DNA of 64,000 bases from Tistrella mobilis (GTDB taxonomy: Bacteria; Pseudomonadota; Alphaproteobacteria; Tistrellales; Tistrellaceae), in assembly GCF_041468085.1 (NCBI RefSeq), contig NZ_CP121017.1:186001-250000 (forward strand). Reading direction: 5' to 3'. The notes beneath the pieces are model-generated. The model worked only from the letters and a program-made list of their open reading frames with translations. It made no database searches and was not told where the DNA came from. Made by a program: the position numbers and the translations under genes. Positions 46,193 to 55,702 of this stretch are shown piece after piece (the first letter of the stretch is position 1; every line of letters begins with the position of its first letter).

Positions 46193-47172
46193 CAAGGTTC
46201 TCCTGTGGGGGGCTGAGTTGCGGGAATGACGTGGTAGTCGCCGTCGGCGGTGAGCCCTTCGACGCGGGCGAGCTGGGCGAGACGGCGGCCGGAGCCTCGG
46301 CCGGCGAGCACGGCGACGAGATCGATGGTCTCGGCGATCAGGGCGCGCGGGACGGTGACGACGGCTTCCTGAATGAGCTGTTCGAGGCGGCGCAACGCGC
46401 CGATCGCCGTGCCGGCATGGATGGTGCCGATGCCGCCGGGATGTCCGGTGCCCCATGCCTTGAGAAGATCGAGGGCCTCGGCGCCGCGCACCTCGCCGAT
46501 GGGAATGCGGTCAGGGCGCAGGCGCAGCGACGAGCGCACGAGATCGGAGAGGGTGACGACGCCCTCTTTGGTCCGCATGGCGACGAGGTTCGGCGCGGCG
46601 CATTGCAGCTCGCGGGTGTCTTCGATGATGACCACGCGATCCGCGCCCTTCGCCACTTCGGCCAGCAAGGCGTTGGTCAGCGTCGTCTTGCCGGTCGACG
46701 TGCCGCCGGCGACAAGGATGTTGGCGCGTGACTGGACCGCCATGCGTAGCGTCTGCGCCTGGTCGGCGGACATGATGCCGGAGGCGACGTAATCGGCGAG
46801 GGTGAATACCGCGACGGCCGGCTTTCTGATCGCGAAGGCGGGCGCGGAGACCACGGGAGGAAGAAGGCCCTCGAACCGCTCGCCGCTCTCGGGCAGCTCG
46901 GCCGAGACGCGCGGCGCTCCGGCATGGACCTCCGCGCCGACATGATGCGCGACGAGCCGCACGATGCGCTCGCCATCGGCCGCCGACAGCCGCTCCCCCG
47001 TATCGGCCAGCCCTTCGGAGAGCCGGTCGATCCAGAGCCGCCCATCGGGATTGAGCATTACCTCGACAACCGCGGGGTCCTCCAGAAACCCGGCGATTGC
47101 GGGTCCGAGCGCGGTACGGAGCATCCGCGCTCCCCGCGTCGTCGCCTCGGTCTGTTGGAAGGATCGCGCCAC
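46192..47172 (-). CDS. trbB: TrbB, VirB11-like ATPase
   Basis: The 326-residue hexameric ATPase has Walker [11 protein letters not shown] (155-164), [10 protein letters not shown] as the Asp box, and the His box [14 protein letters not shown]. It powers pilus building and substrate passage. It is first in the trb operon, and its stop overlaps the trbC start in TGATG. Confidence 0.94.
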   Translation of the reverse strand: MARSFQQTEATTRGARMLRTALGPAIAGFLEDPAVVEVMLNPDGRLWIDRLSEGLADTGERLSAADGERIVRLVAHHVGAEVHAGAPRVSAELPESGERFEGLLPPVVSAPAFAIRKPAVAVFTLADYVASGIMSADQAQTLRMAVQSRANILVAGGTSTGKTTLTNALLAEVAKGADRVVIIEDTRELQCAAPNLVAMRTKEGVVTLSDLVRSSLRLRPDRIPIGEVRGAEALDLLKAWGTGHPGGIGTIHAGTAIGALRRLEQLIQEAVVTVPRALIAETIDLVAVLAGRGSGRRLAQLARVEGLTADGDYHVIPATQPPTGEP

Positions 47173-47423
47173 GTCGTCCCCGTCCGGTAGCGGGCACGCC
47201 CCATGCGCAGCCCTGGATCGGGGATGAGTAAAAGAGCCCGAAGTCGGGCCGATTCAACAAGTATCGGTCGTAGTAGTGCGGTGGCGTGCAAAGACAGGAA
47301 AACGGCGGAGTCCGCTCGTGACGGTGATCCCGGTGGGCGCGCGCGAAAACCGAATCAGTTGCTTGGACTTATCTGTTTTCGCGGCGCGGTGGTCAGATTG
47401 CGGACTGTATAATTCGCCTCGGC
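47173..47423 (-). promoter_or_regulatory. Leader/promoter region of the trb operon
   Basis: There is no gene in these 250 bases. GCCCGA and TCGGGC (47236-47249) form a small hairpin followed on the minus strand by TCTTTTACT, a possible weak terminator or attenuator between the traG group and trbB. The trb promoter should also lie here. Confidence 0.4.
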
Positions 47424-47870
47424 CTACGGCGTGCCGCCCTCGTCCTTGCCCGCCGCGTCCATGTCCTCCGAAACCTCCTGCCGGAGCTTCGGGCCTTTGA
47501 CGAGCCGCTGGCCGAGGACGGCGACGAAGGCATCGTAGCGTTCGCCGGCCTTCGCCTTCGCGGCCTGCGCGGCAGGCTCGGGCAACGCGGGCGTCGTCGT
47601 GAGCCAGAAGCGGACGAAGACGGCCAGCGTCTCGACGGCGATGCCGAGATCGCGCTCCAGGCGCGTCATGCGGCGGTCGAGCTGATCGAGGCGCTTGGCG
47701 ACGACCGCCTCCCGGCGCTCGGCATCGTCGGGTGACAGGAAGGACGCGATCGCGGCTTCGGCGATCAGCGAGCGCGACTGGTCGCGCCGGGCCGAATAGG
47801 CAACGAGCGCCTGCATGACATCGGGATCGAGATAGACGGACAGGCGCTGCTTTTTCGGTGTTCGGATCAT
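47424..47870 (-). CDS. CopG/ribbon-helix-helix protein of the tra region
   Basis: The 148-residue protein has an N-terminal ribbon-helix-helix (QRLSVYLDPDVMQALVAYSARR), a basic coiled middle and a hydrophobic segment (VETLAVFVRFWLTTTPALP). CopG-type genes regularly sit between traG and trbB in such elements and may regulate transfer or help the relaxosome. The start at MIRTPKK is preferred to one four codons upstream. It overlaps traG. Confidence 0.82.
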   Translation of the reverse strand: MIRTPKKQRLSVYLDPDVMQALVAYSARRDQSRSLIAEAAIASFLSPDDAERREAVVAKRLDQLDRRMTRLERDLGIAVETLAVFVRFWLTTTPALPEPAAQAAKAKAGERYDAFVAVLGQRLVKGPKLRQEVSEDMDAAGKDEGGTP

Positions 47871-47878
47871 CGCGGGCC

Positions 47879-49864
47879 TCACAGGTCGATGCCGTCATTG
47901 GGATCGAGCGAAGCCTGCCGCGCGACCTGCCGCATAAGCCGGTTCATCCGGCTGTTGCGAACGGTATCGTCCTCGCTGTCGTCGCCGGGATCGCCGCCGA
48001 ACTCGTTGTCGATCGGCTCCTTTTTCTCGACGGTTTTGACGCGGCTGAGTTCAGGCTGGTGCCGCCGCTCGGATTCGGTCGGATCGTCGTCATCCTCGCC
48101 AACGCCGGAGACCGGGGTCAGATCGACCTCCGGCCGCTGCGGCAGGGGCAGGCTGCTCCAGTCGTCCGGCTCGACATTCTCGGAGACCAGCGCCGGGGGC
48201 GGCAGGACCCTTTCCTGAAAACGCGGGTCCTCGAAGTAGCGGGCCTTCTTCGCCCGGATCGGCGGCGTGCCCGCCACCATGACGATTTCGTCGGCGGGCG
48301 GAAGCTGCATGATCTCGCCGGGCGTGAGCAGCGGTCGCGCCGTCTCCGAGCGCGACACCATCAGGTGGCCGAGCCAAGGGCTCAACCTGTGCCCGGCATA
48401 ATTCTTCATCGCCCGCATCTCGGTCGCCGTGCCGAGCGCGTCGGAGACACGCTTGGCCGTCCGCTCGTCATTCGTGGCGAAGGCGACGCGGACATGGCAG
48501 TTGTCGAGGATCGAATTGTTCGGCCCGTAGGCTTTCTCGATCTGGTTCAGCGACTGCGCGATCAGGAAGCTCTTCAGCCCGTATCCCGCCATGAAGGCTA
48601 ACGCACTCTCAAAAAAATCCAGCCGGCCGAGTGCGGGAAACTCGTCGAGCATGAGGAGCAGACGATGGCGATCGCCCCTCGTCTCCAGCTCCTCGGTGAG
48701 CCGGCGGCCGATCTGGTTGAGGATCAACCGGATCAGCGGCTTGGTCCGGTTGATGTCGGAAGGCGGGACCACGAGATAGAGCGTCGTCGGGCGCGCAGCG
48801 CCGACGATATCGCCGATCCGCCAGTCGCAGCGGCGCGTCACCTCGGCCACGACCGGATCGCGGTAGAGGCCGAGGAACGACATCGCGGTGGAGAGCACAC
48901 CCGAGCGTTCGTTATCGGATTTGTTGAGCAGCTCGCGCGCCGCGCTGGCGACGACAGGGTGCGGCCCGGCCTCGCCCAGATGCGCCGTTCGCATCATCGC
49001 GTCGAGCGTGGCTTCGATCGTCCGCTTCGGATCGGAGAGAAAGGCGGCGACACCGGCGAGCGTCTTGTCCTTCTCGGCATAGAGGACATGGAGGATCGCG
49101 CCGACCAGAAGCGCGTGGCTGGTCTTCTCCCAGTGGTTCCGCTTCTCCAGCGAGCCCTCCGGGTCGACGAGAATGTCGGCGATGTTCTGGACGTCGCGGA
49201 CCTCCCACTGGCCCTTTCGCACCTCGAGCAGAGGATTGTAGGCCGAGGAGCGCGCATTGGTCGGATCGAACAGGAGGACGCGGCCGTGCCGCGAACGGAA
49301 GCCGGCGGTCAGGCTCCAGTTCTCGCCCTTGATGTCGTGGACGACGCAGCTTCCCGGCCAGGTCAGCAGGGTCGGCACGACGAGGCCGACGCCCTTGCCG
49401 GATCGGGTCGGGGCGAAACACATGACATGCTCCGGCCCGTCATGGCGCAGATAGGAGCGATCCATCCGGCCGAGCACCACGCCATCCGGGTCGAGAAGAC
49501 GCGCGGCGGTGATCTCCTCCGGCCGCGCCCATCGCGCCGAGCCGAAGGTTTCGACCTCCTTGTTCTCGCGCGCCCGCCAGACCGACATGCCGATGGCAAC
49601 GGCGATGGCGATGAAGCCGCCTGATGCCGCGACGAGGCCGCCTTCCATGAAAACGGACGGCGCATAAGCGTCGTAGAAGTACCACCACAGGAAGAAGGAC
49701 GGCGGATAGTAGACCGGCCATCCGGCGAGTTCGAACCATGGGGTGCCGAGCTGCGCCTGAAACCCGAGCCGCCACGCGGTCCACTGCGTCGCCGTCCATG
49801 TCGTCGCGAGGACGATCAGGAAGACGGTGAGGATCTGGCCCCAGAGGATTTTCGTGGCGGACAT
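47879..49864 (-). CDS. traG: TraG, VirD4-like coupling protein
   Basis: The 661-residue coupling protein has two or three N-terminal membrane segments, then Walker A PTRSGKGVGLVVPTLL near residue 150 and Walker B LLLMLDEFPALGRLDFFE near 420. An acidic tail of about 100 residues is rich in Asp/Glu (VGEDDDDPTESERR). It delivers the relaxase-DNA complex to the Trb channel. I start it at MSATKILWG. Confidence 0.95.
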   Translation of the reverse strand: MSATKILWGQILTVFLIVLATTWTATQWTAWRLGFQAQLGTPWFELAGWPVYYPPSFFLWWYFYDAYAPSVFMEGGLVAASGGFIAIAVAIGMSVWRARENKEVETFGSARWARPEEITAARLLDPDGVVLGRMDRSYLRHDGPEHVMCFAPTRSGKGVGLVVPTLLTWPGSCVVHDIKGENWSLTAGFRSRHGRVLLFDPTNARSSAYNPLLEVRKGQWEVRDVQNIADILVDPEGSLEKRNHWEKTSHALLVGAILHVLYAEKDKTLAGVAAFLSDPKRTIEATLDAMMRTAHLGEAGPHPVVASAARELLNKSDNERSGVLSTAMSFLGLYRDPVVAEVTRRCDWRIGDIVGAARPTTLYLVVPPSDINRTKPLIRLILNQIGRRLTEELETRGDRHRLLLMLDEFPALGRLDFFESALAFMAGYGLKSFLIAQSLNQIEKAYGPNNSILDNCHVRVAFATNDERTAKRVSDALGTATEMRAMKNYAGHRLSPWLGHLMVSRSETARPLLTPGEIMQLPPADEIVMVAGTPPIRAKKARYFEDPRFQERVLPPPALVSENVEPDDWSSLPLPQRPEVDLTPVSGVGEDDDDPTESERRHQPELSRVKTVEKKEPIDNEFGGDPGDDSEDDTVRNSRMNRLMRQVARQASLDPNDGIDL

Positions 49865-49895
49865 TGCGGGGTCCTTTCTTGGAAGGGTGTGATGG

Positions 49896-51635
49896 TCAGA
49901 GGCCGAGCCCGCGCTTGCGGCCAAAACTCCAGTCGACGCCGCCGTCCCCGCGCGCGACGCCGGAGACGTGCCTGGCGAGCTGCTTTTCGAGCGAGGGCGA
50001 CCAGGGCACGAGCTGGAAGCCGAGGCCGTCGTCGATCATGGCGAAGCGGCCAGAGGCGAGCGTGAAACGCTGGCGATAGGTCCCGGCGACGTATTCGCCG
50101 CCGGCGGAATGGTTGAACACGCGCCCCGTCTGCGCGGCGATCTGCTCGCCGAGCGCGTCGACCTCGCGCTGTCGCAGGGTACGCAGGAGGTTGCGGTTGA
50201 AGATCACGCTGCGGCCGTGCCGCTCGGCAAAGCCCTGCTCGATCAGGCGCTCGGCGCGGCGGTCGAGCGCGTCGCGCACCTCCGCGCCGAAGCCGCCCTC
50301 CGAGAGCGACGCCGGCTCGCGGGCAATGTTCTGCCGGTCGAGCCAGGTCGCGCCGGTCGCCGTGACCTGCCGGCCGATGTCGAGGTCGGAGCGGACGGCG
50401 AGAGCGACGCGGCGGCGCCCCTGCGCGTCGTCGAACTTGCGCAGCTCGACGATCGATCCCGGCGCGCTGTCGCCGGTCGAGTCGAGATCGGGGAACTTGA
50501 TGTGATGGGTGCGGCCGTCGACGCCATCGACCACGGCATAGGCTGTGCCCTTCAGCTCGTCATCCAGGCCGCGCTCGACCAGCCGGCCGACGATCGGGTC
50601 GTCAAGGCTCTCGGCCGCGAGCACATAGCTCGCCGTGCCACGCTCGATGCCGCGTTCGGCGAGCGCACGGTGCATGCGCTTGATGATGTCGCCGCGCTCT
50701 CCGAGTTCGCGCAGCGTCGGCTCGGCCTTGTCCGAGATCGTCCACTGGCCGGGGCCGATCTCTTCGGCGAGGCCGAGGGATTCGAGCTTGCGCAGCCGGC
50801 CGACCTTGAGCGGGAGATATTCGTCGGGCTGGCGGTCGGGATGCGGCGCGACGTCGATGACGCCGGTGCGATAGCCGTCGCGCGCGAGCTGCCGGTCGAG
50901 ATCGGTCCAGCGCTCGGCCTCGACCTGCCGCTCCAGATGGCCGCGGATTTCGAGATCGCTGCGCAGGCCGAGGTCCTGCGTCACGAGATCCTGCGCGCGT
51001 GCTCGCATCCCCTCCTTGATGTAGTCGCGGGCGATCACGAGGTCCTGCCCGTCGTCCGTGCGGCCGCGCAGGATGATGTGGACGTGCGGGTTGTCGGTGT
51101 TCCAGTGATCGACGCCGACCCAATCGAGCTTCGTGCCGAGGTCCTTTTCCATCTGGCTCATGAGATCGCGGGCGAAGTCCCTCAGATCGGTCATGCGCCC
51201 GGCGTCTTCGGGTGAGACGATGAAGCGGAAGTGGTGCCGGTCGTCCTCGCAGCGCTCGGCGAAGTCGCGGGCGTCCACCTCGTCCAGCTCGGCGCCGAAC
51301 AGGCGGGCCTTCTCGCCGTCGCGGGTCACGCCGTCACGCTGGAGATATTTGAGATGGGCGGCGAGCGGAGCGGCGCGCGCCGAGTGCCGGACCACGCGGG
51401 TCTTGATCACCACGTTGCGCGAGCGGCGCGTGAGCACGCGGTTCGCCTGCACGCTGGCGCGCCGGCCGCGCCCGAACTGCGAGCGGTTGCCGGGCGTGAT
51501 CCGGCCGGAGCGCGAGACGCGCCCGCCGGCCTTCTGCGCGGCAGCGAGCGCCTGAGCGATGAACGGTCTGGCGCGCTCCGCCTTCGAAGAGCGGATGCGG
51601 CCAGGGCGGATGCGGAAATCGTCCTCGGCGCTCAT
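49896..51635 (-). CDS. VirD2-like relaxase with DUF3363 domain
   Basis: The 579-residue protein has a basic N terminus, a relaxase core with the metal-binding HxH motif in DNPHVHIILRGRTDDGQD and VSPEDAGRMTDLRDFARDLM before it, and a C-terminal DUF3363 part ending in VDWSFGRKRGLGL. It nicks oriT and pilots the strand. It lies between traG and the transglycosylase, with a perfect 13-base inverted repeat just upstream that may be its target. Confidence 0.92.
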   Translation of the reverse strand: MSAEDDFRIRPGRIRSSKAERARPFIAQALAAAQKAGGRVSRSGRITPGNRSQFGRGRRASVQANRVLTRRSRNVVIKTRVVRHSARAAPLAAHLKYLQRDGVTRDGEKARLFGAELDEVDARDFAERCEDDRHHFRFIVSPEDAGRMTDLRDFARDLMSQMEKDLGTKLDWVGVDHWNTDNPHVHIILRGRTDDGQDLVIARDYIKEGMRARAQDLVTQDLGLRSDLEIRGHLERQVEAERWTDLDRQLARDGYRTGVIDVAPHPDRQPDEYLPLKVGRLRKLESLGLAEEIGPGQWTISDKAEPTLRELGERGDIIKRMHRALAERGIERGTASYVLAAESLDDPIVGRLVERGLDDELKGTAYAVVDGVDGRTHHIKFPDLDSTGDSAPGSIVELRKFDDAQGRRRVALAVRSDLDIGRQVTATGATWLDRQNIAREPASLSEGGFGAEVRDALDRRAERLIEQGFAERHGRSVIFNRNLLRTLRQREVDALGEQIAAQTGRVFNHSAGGEYVAGTYRQRFTLASGRFAMIDDGLGFQLVPWSPSLEKQLARHVSGVARGDGGVDWSFGRKRGLGL

Positions 51636-51747
51636 CACATGAGCCCCGCACATCGCGGCAAGTCATGGAAAAGACGGCGAAAGCCGGAAAATCGCGAGGT
51701 TCGCCAGAACCGCGCACATCGCGCAGACGGCGCGTAACTCCTTGAAA

Positions 51748-51809
51748 AACCACAACCGGAATCAGGCGCACCTCGCGCCTTTTTATCTCGCCATCGTCCG
51801 GTTGTGGTT
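51748..51809. other. Candidate oriT: 13-base inverted repeat with inner hairpin
   Basis: AACCACAACCGGA (51748-51760) and TCCGGTTGTGGTT (51797-51809) are perfect inverted copies. Between them AGGCGC and GCGCCT form a second hairpin followed by a T-run (51764-51785). The site lies about 110 bases upstream of the relaxase start, where an origin of transfer is often found. I cannot place the nick from sequence alone. Confidence 0.55.
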
Positions 51810-51879
51810 CTGCGCCTCCCCGGCCACCCCGCCGATCCTCGCCGGTTGCACGCTACGCCGACCGAGACCGCGAACGCCG

Positions 51880-52605
51880 TCATCTCGGACCTCCAGCGCC
51901 CGAACGGGCGATGAAGAGGTCGCCGGACTGCGGCGCGACGGCAGGCTGACGGCGCGCCGGTAGGGAGGCGGCCGCATCGCCGGGCGCGCCGACGAAGAGC
52001 GGCGCATCCCGCCATCCGCGGCGCTTGCCGCGCAGCATGGCGGCGGCGCGGAGGTCGGCTTTCACGCCGATTGCCGGCAGGATCGCCGCGACATAGGCGC
52101 GGGTTTCGGCGGGCAGCGCACGGCCGGTCGCGAGATGCTGGTCGAGCCGCGCCGGCCCTGCATTGTAGGCCGCCAGCATCGCCGCGACATTGCCGTAGCG
52201 GTCGAGCATCTCGCGCAGATAGGCCGTGCCCGCGAGGATGTTGTCGCGCGGCGCGAACGGATCGCGGCCGAGGCCATAGCGACCGCGCAGCTCGGCCCAG
52301 GTCGCGGGCATGATCTGCATCAGGCCCATCGCACCGGCCGGGGACACGGCGCGCATGTCGCCGGCGCTTTCGGCGCGCTTTACCGCGACGATCCACGCCT
52401 GCGGAATGGCGAAGCGTCGCGACGCCTCGGCAACGTGGGCGGCATGCGGATCGGCGGCCGCGTTGCGCGCCGGCTGCACGGTCTGCGCGTAAGCCGGGAA
52501 CGCCGAGGGCGCGGCGAAGATCAGGCCGGAAAGAAGAAGGAGGAGTGCTGGGCGTCGGGCGGCGGAAGGTGGTCCGACGCTGGCGGAAGGTTGGACCGGC
52601 ACCAT
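51880..52605 (-). CDS. Lytic transglycosylase of the transfer system
   Basis: The 241-residue protein has a signal peptide and a soluble-lytic-transglycosylase domain with catalytic Glu in AVKRAESAGDMRAVSPAGAM, GLMQIMPATWAEL and LAAYNAGPARL. It cuts peptidoglycan so the secretion channel can pass, like TrbN or VirB1. It starts one base from the DUF736 stop, in the same operon. Confidence 0.9.
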   Translation of the reverse strand: MVPVQPSASVGPPSAARRPALLLLLSGLIFAAPSAFPAYAQTVQPARNAAADPHAAHVAEASRRFAIPQAWIVAVKRAESAGDMRAVSPAGAMGLMQIMPATWAELRGRYGLGRDPFAPRDNILAGTAYLREMLDRYGNVAAMLAAYNAGPARLDQHLATGRALPAETRAYVAAILPAIGVKADLRAAAMLRGKRRGWRDAPLFVGAPGDAAASLPARRQPAVAPQSGDLFIARSGAGGPR

Positions 52606-52941
52606 TCAGTCCTCCGCCCGCTTCTTCTTCGAGGGAGTGACGTGCAGGCCCCAGACCGTCTCGTCGTCGGGGTCGCGGAAGAGATTGGCGCGCAGAATGC
52701 CGCCAAAGAGCGGGCTGTAGAGGTCGACGGAGACGAACTCGCCAGCGCGTTCGCCGACATGCGACCAGCCCGCGCCAATGTCGAGACCGTCCTGATCGCC
52801 GAGCAGGATGCGGTATTGCGGCGCGTTCTCGGTCTCCAATGGTTCGGCTGGAACGAAAGTGAGCGGCTCGTCGATGCCGAGCGCGTGGAAGCGCCCTTCG
52901 AAGCCGGTTTCTGTGCGGGTGAAGTGGCCGAGATGCGCCAT
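52606..52941 (-). CDS. DUF736 protein
   Basis: The 111-residue protein starts MAHLGHFTRTETGFEGR and has the all-beta DUF736 sequence with YRILLGDQDGLDIGAGWSHVG. The family is almost always found between traF and relaxase genes of such elements, yet its function is unknown. I prefer this start over one 17 codons upstream. Confidence 0.85.
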   Translation of the reverse strand: MAHLGHFTRTETGFEGRFHALGIDEPLTFVPAEPLETENAPQYRILLGDQDGLDIGAGWSHVGERAGEFVSVDLYSPLFGGILRANLFRDPDDETVWGLHVTPSKKKRAED

Positions 52942-52988
52942 GGTTTTCGTCTCCTGTGCGTTGCGGTGAGGATGAAAGGAGCGCGTCG

Positions 52989-53531
52989 TCACCGCGTCGG
53001 CGCGCGCCAGACGAAGCGGCCATCGCCGTCGTCATCGGTGTAGAGAGGCATCGCGCGGCCGATGACCGCCGAGGCGGGAAGCGCGCCGAAGTAGCGGCCA
53101 TCGAGGCTGTCGCGGACGTCGTTCATGAGGAAGAGTTCGCCGTCGCCGATCACCCGGCAGCCCTGCCAGGCGGGCAGGTCGCGGCCCATACGGTCGCGCT
53201 CCAGCGCCTCGCCCATCTCCACCGCGTCGACCGTGATGGTGCGCCCGGTGCGGCAGACCCTTTGCCCCGGCAGGCCGAGCACGCGCTTGAGGAGCGGCAC
53301 GCCGCGACCGACATAGCCGCGCGCGACCATGAAGCTCGCGAGCGGCTCGGGCGGCAGCACGGCGACCAGATCCGGTACTTCCAGGGCAACGGCGGGCTCG
53401 ACCGTGTAGAATCCGACTGGCGCGCTGGCGGTCGCGTTCCAGATCAGCCGTGTCGGCGCCGGGACGATCGCCGCCGCGACCGCGCCCGTGGCCGCGAGGC
53501 ACGTCACGACGGCGTAGCCGAGGCGGGTCAT
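52989..53531 (-). CDS. traF: TraF, S26-family pilin-processing peptidase
   Basis: The 180-residue protein has an N-terminal membrane/signal segment and the S26 catalytic pair: Ser in ATASAPVGFYTV and Lys in PLLKRVLGLPGQRV. In RP4 the homologous TraF trims and cyclises TrbC pilin. It overlaps the DUF2840 gene by four bases. Confidence 0.93.
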   Translation of the reverse strand: MTRLGYAVVTCLAATGAVAAAIVPAPTRLIWNATASAPVGFYTVEPAVALEVPDLVAVLPPEPLASFMVARGYVGRGVPLLKRVLGLPGQRVCRTGRTITVDAVEMGEALERDRMGRDLPAWQGCRVIGDGELFLMNDVRDSLDGRYFGALPASAVIGRAMPLYTDDDGDGRFVWRAPTR

Positions 53532-54046
53532 GGCTCCGCCCTCCGGCGCAGGAGAAACGCCTTGTGCCGGGTGACGGTGTAGGCGCGCGGTTCGTGACCC
53601 GCGGCGAGCCGGTTGTGGACGTGCCGCCAGTGGTCGGGCGAAACCTCGGCGGGATCGATGCCCTGCGCCTCGATCGCGTCGACGATCTGGAGCACGCGCT
53701 CAACCTTCGGCCAGCCGTCGATCTTGAGCAGGATGTCGCCGCCGGGCCGCACGAATGGCAGCGTCTGGAACGGCTCGCCTCGGTCGACGGCGCGCACGAT
53801 GTCGACGCGCGAGATGATCGTGCCGTGCTCGTTGGCGGCCCAGCGCACGAGGCAGAAGATCGTCTCGGGCGCGAAGCCGACGAGCCTGCGGCGGCGGTCG
53901 AGCTTCTGCTCGTAGCTCTCCTGGCCGAACCTGATCCAGCACTCGATCCGCTTCTCGATCCAGGTGAGTTCGACGAGCGTGGTGAAGGGCGCCGGTCCGT
54001 TCGGCAGCGGACGGCCGCGCAAGCGGTAGGCCGCATTGCCGGTCAT
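53528..54046 (-). CDS. DUF2840 protein
   Basis: The 172-residue protein starts MTGNAAYRLRGRPLPNGP and contains FTTLVELTWIEKRIECWIRFG and VRPGGDILLKIDGWPKVERV. It belongs to DUF2840, known only from this conjugation context. The role is unknown. It overlaps traF and the RHH gene by four bases each. Confidence 0.85.
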   Translation of the reverse strand: MTGNAAYRLRGRPLPNGPAPFTTLVELTWIEKRIECWIRFGQESYEQKLDRRRRLVGFAPETIFCLVRWAANEHGTIISRVDIVRAVDRGEPFQTLPFVRPGGDILLKIDGWPKVERVLQIVDAIEAQGIDPAEVSPDHWRHVHNRLAAGHEPRAYTVTRHKAFLLRRRAEP

Positions 54047-54297
54047 GGCATGTCTCCTTGGCGGTCGGGAAATTCGCGTTCGAGCAGCTCGCGGAGCATG
54101 TCGGACGCCGTGACGCCGCGCCGGAAGGCGGCGATCTTGATGCGGCCGCGCAGCTCGGGCGTGATGTCGATGGTGAGGCGCGCGGTGAAGGCGGCGGCAT
54201 CGCCACTGCGCGCGGGCGGCGTCTCGCCAGCCTTGATCCAGCCTTCGGCGTCGCCGGGCCGGGAGGCGAAGCCGCGCTTTTCCGTGCGGACCGTCAT
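54043..54297 (-). CDS. Small ribbon-helix-helix-like protein
   Basis: The 84-residue protein ends in a ribbon-helix-helix-like stretch (ARLTIDITPELRGRIKIAAF then GVTASDMLRELLEREFPDR), similar to ParG/VirC2-type accessory DNA-binding proteins. It overlaps both neighbours, so it is in the same operon. It may act with ParA in partition or bind oriT. Confidence 0.75.
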   Translation of the reverse strand: MTVRTEKRGFASRPGDAEGWIKAGETPPARSGDAAAFTARLTIDITPELRGRIKIAAFRRGVTASDMLRELLEREFPDRQGDMP

Positions 54298-55052
54298 GGC
54301 GCGGCTCCCGCGTCGAATGGCAGCACGGAGGCGATGCGCGCGCGGGCACGCTCGGCCATGGCGGCGTCGATCTCGCAGCCGAGATAGCGGCGGCCGGAAA
54401 GCCGGCAGGCTTCGCCCGCCGCGCCCGAACCGGCGAACCAGTCGCCGACCAGGCCGCCAGGAGGGCAGCTCGTGCGGATCAGGATTTCGAGAAGCGCGGA
54501 CGGCTTCTCGGTCGGATGGATGGCGCGGCCATGCGCGTTGCGCACGTAGATGACCGAGCGCATGAGGCGCGGCCCGCCGTCCTGGCTGACATAGTGGCCG
54601 GCGTCGATCTGGCCGGTAAGGGGCGGCCGCTTCTTTCGCCGCACCGTGCGCGCCAGCGCGTCCGGCGTCGTCTGGACATCGTTGTAGACGTCGCGCCAAG
54701 GCGTCTCGGCGGGATAGAATTGAACGGCCAGCTCATGCACCCGCTTGAAGCGGTCGGCATGGAAGCTGGAGCCGTTCTGCTTCTCCCAGACGATCTCCTG
54801 CGCGATGCGAAAGCCTGCATCCGCGAACCGGATCGCCGTGACCATGAAGCTGCGCAGCGAACCGAACACCCACAAAGAGCCGGTCTGCTTGAGGGCGGCC
54901 CGCGCGAGCGGAAGCCAGCCTTCGACGCGGCGGTCCCAGGAGAGCGAGGTGTCGCCGTAAGGCGGATCGGCGAGGATCATGTCGAACGGGCCGCGTTCCG
55001 GCATGAGGTCGCGGCAATCGCCGGCCAGGAGGGTTTCGGAAAGCACCGTCAT
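54294..55052 (-). CDS. Orphan DNA N6-adenine/N4-cytosine methyltransferase
   Basis: The 252-residue enzyme has the catalytic motif [13 protein letters not shown] (28-40) before the SAM motif [15 protein letters not shown], the beta-class order. No restriction enzyme gene lies beside it. It overlaps parA and the RHH gene. It may protect or mark the element during transfer; the target sequence is not deducible. Confidence 0.88.
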   Translation of the reverse strand: MTVLSETLLAGDCRDLMPERGPFDMILADPPYGDTSLSWDRRVEGWLPLARAALKQTGSLWVFGSLRSFMVTAIRFADAGFRIAQEIVWEKQNGSSFHADRFKRVHELAVQFYPAETPWRDVYNDVQTTPDALARTVRRKKRPPLTGQIDAGHYVSQDGGPRLMRSVIYVRNAHGRAIHPTEKPSALLEILIRTSCPPGGLVGDWFAGSGAAGEACRLSGRRYLGCEIDAAMAERARARIASVLPFDAGAAP

Positions 55053-55702
55053 GGCGCGGTCCTCCCGACGCCGAGCCGCGCGATCTCGGCCGCCAGCGCC
55101 GAGATCTCGCGCGCGGCCAGGCTGTCGGCGGCGATCTCGCAGGCAAGCCGTCCGGTCTGCGCGGCGTCGGCGAAGATGACGCGCTGGCCGATCGTCGTGG
55201 CGAGCACCGGCGGATCGTGCTCGGCCAGCGTCTCGGCCGTCTCGCGCGCGATCACCGTGCGGGCGGCGCAGCGGTTGAGGACGAAGCGGGCGACGAGCTG
55301 AGGCCGGTAGATGCGCGCCTCCGTCAGGAGCGCCAGCATCTCCGCCGAGGCCCAGCCGTCGAGCGGCGACGGTTGCACCGGCATCAGCACGAGGTCGGCG
55401 GCGAGCAGCGCGGAGCGCATGAGTCCGGCGACACGAGGCGGTCCGTCGATGACGATGTGGTCGGCGTCGCGGGCGAGTTCCGGGGCTTCGCGATGCAGCG
55501 TGTCGCGGGCGAGGCCGACGACGCCGAAGGCGCGTGGCAGGCCCTCCCGCCCGCGCTGCTGCGACCAGTCGAGCGCGGAGCCCTGCGGGTCGGCGTCGAT
55601 CAGGGTGACGCGCTGGCCGCGCCGCGCCCATTCGCCGGCGAGATGGAGGGCGAGCGTCGTCTTGCCGACGCCGCCCTTCTGGTTGAGCACGGCGACGATC
55701 AT
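55049..55702 (-). CDS. parA: ParA-family partition ATPase
   Basis: The 217-residue protein has the deviant Walker A motif [16 protein letters not shown] (8-23) and [20 protein letters not shown], as in small ParA/MinD-type partition ATPases. It overlaps repA upstream and the methylase gene downstream by four bases each. It probably keeps the excised element in dividing cells. Confidence 0.92.
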   Translation of the reverse strand: MIVAVLNQKGGVGKTTLALHLAGEWARRGQRVTLIDADPQGSALDWSQQRGREGLPRAFGVVGLARDTLHREAPELARDADHIVIDGPPRVAGLMRSALLAADLVLMPVQPSPLDGWASAEMLALLTEARIYRPQLVARFVLNRCAARTVIARETAETLAEHDPPVLATTIGQRVIFADAAQTGRLACEIAADSLAAREISALAAEIARLGVGRTAP

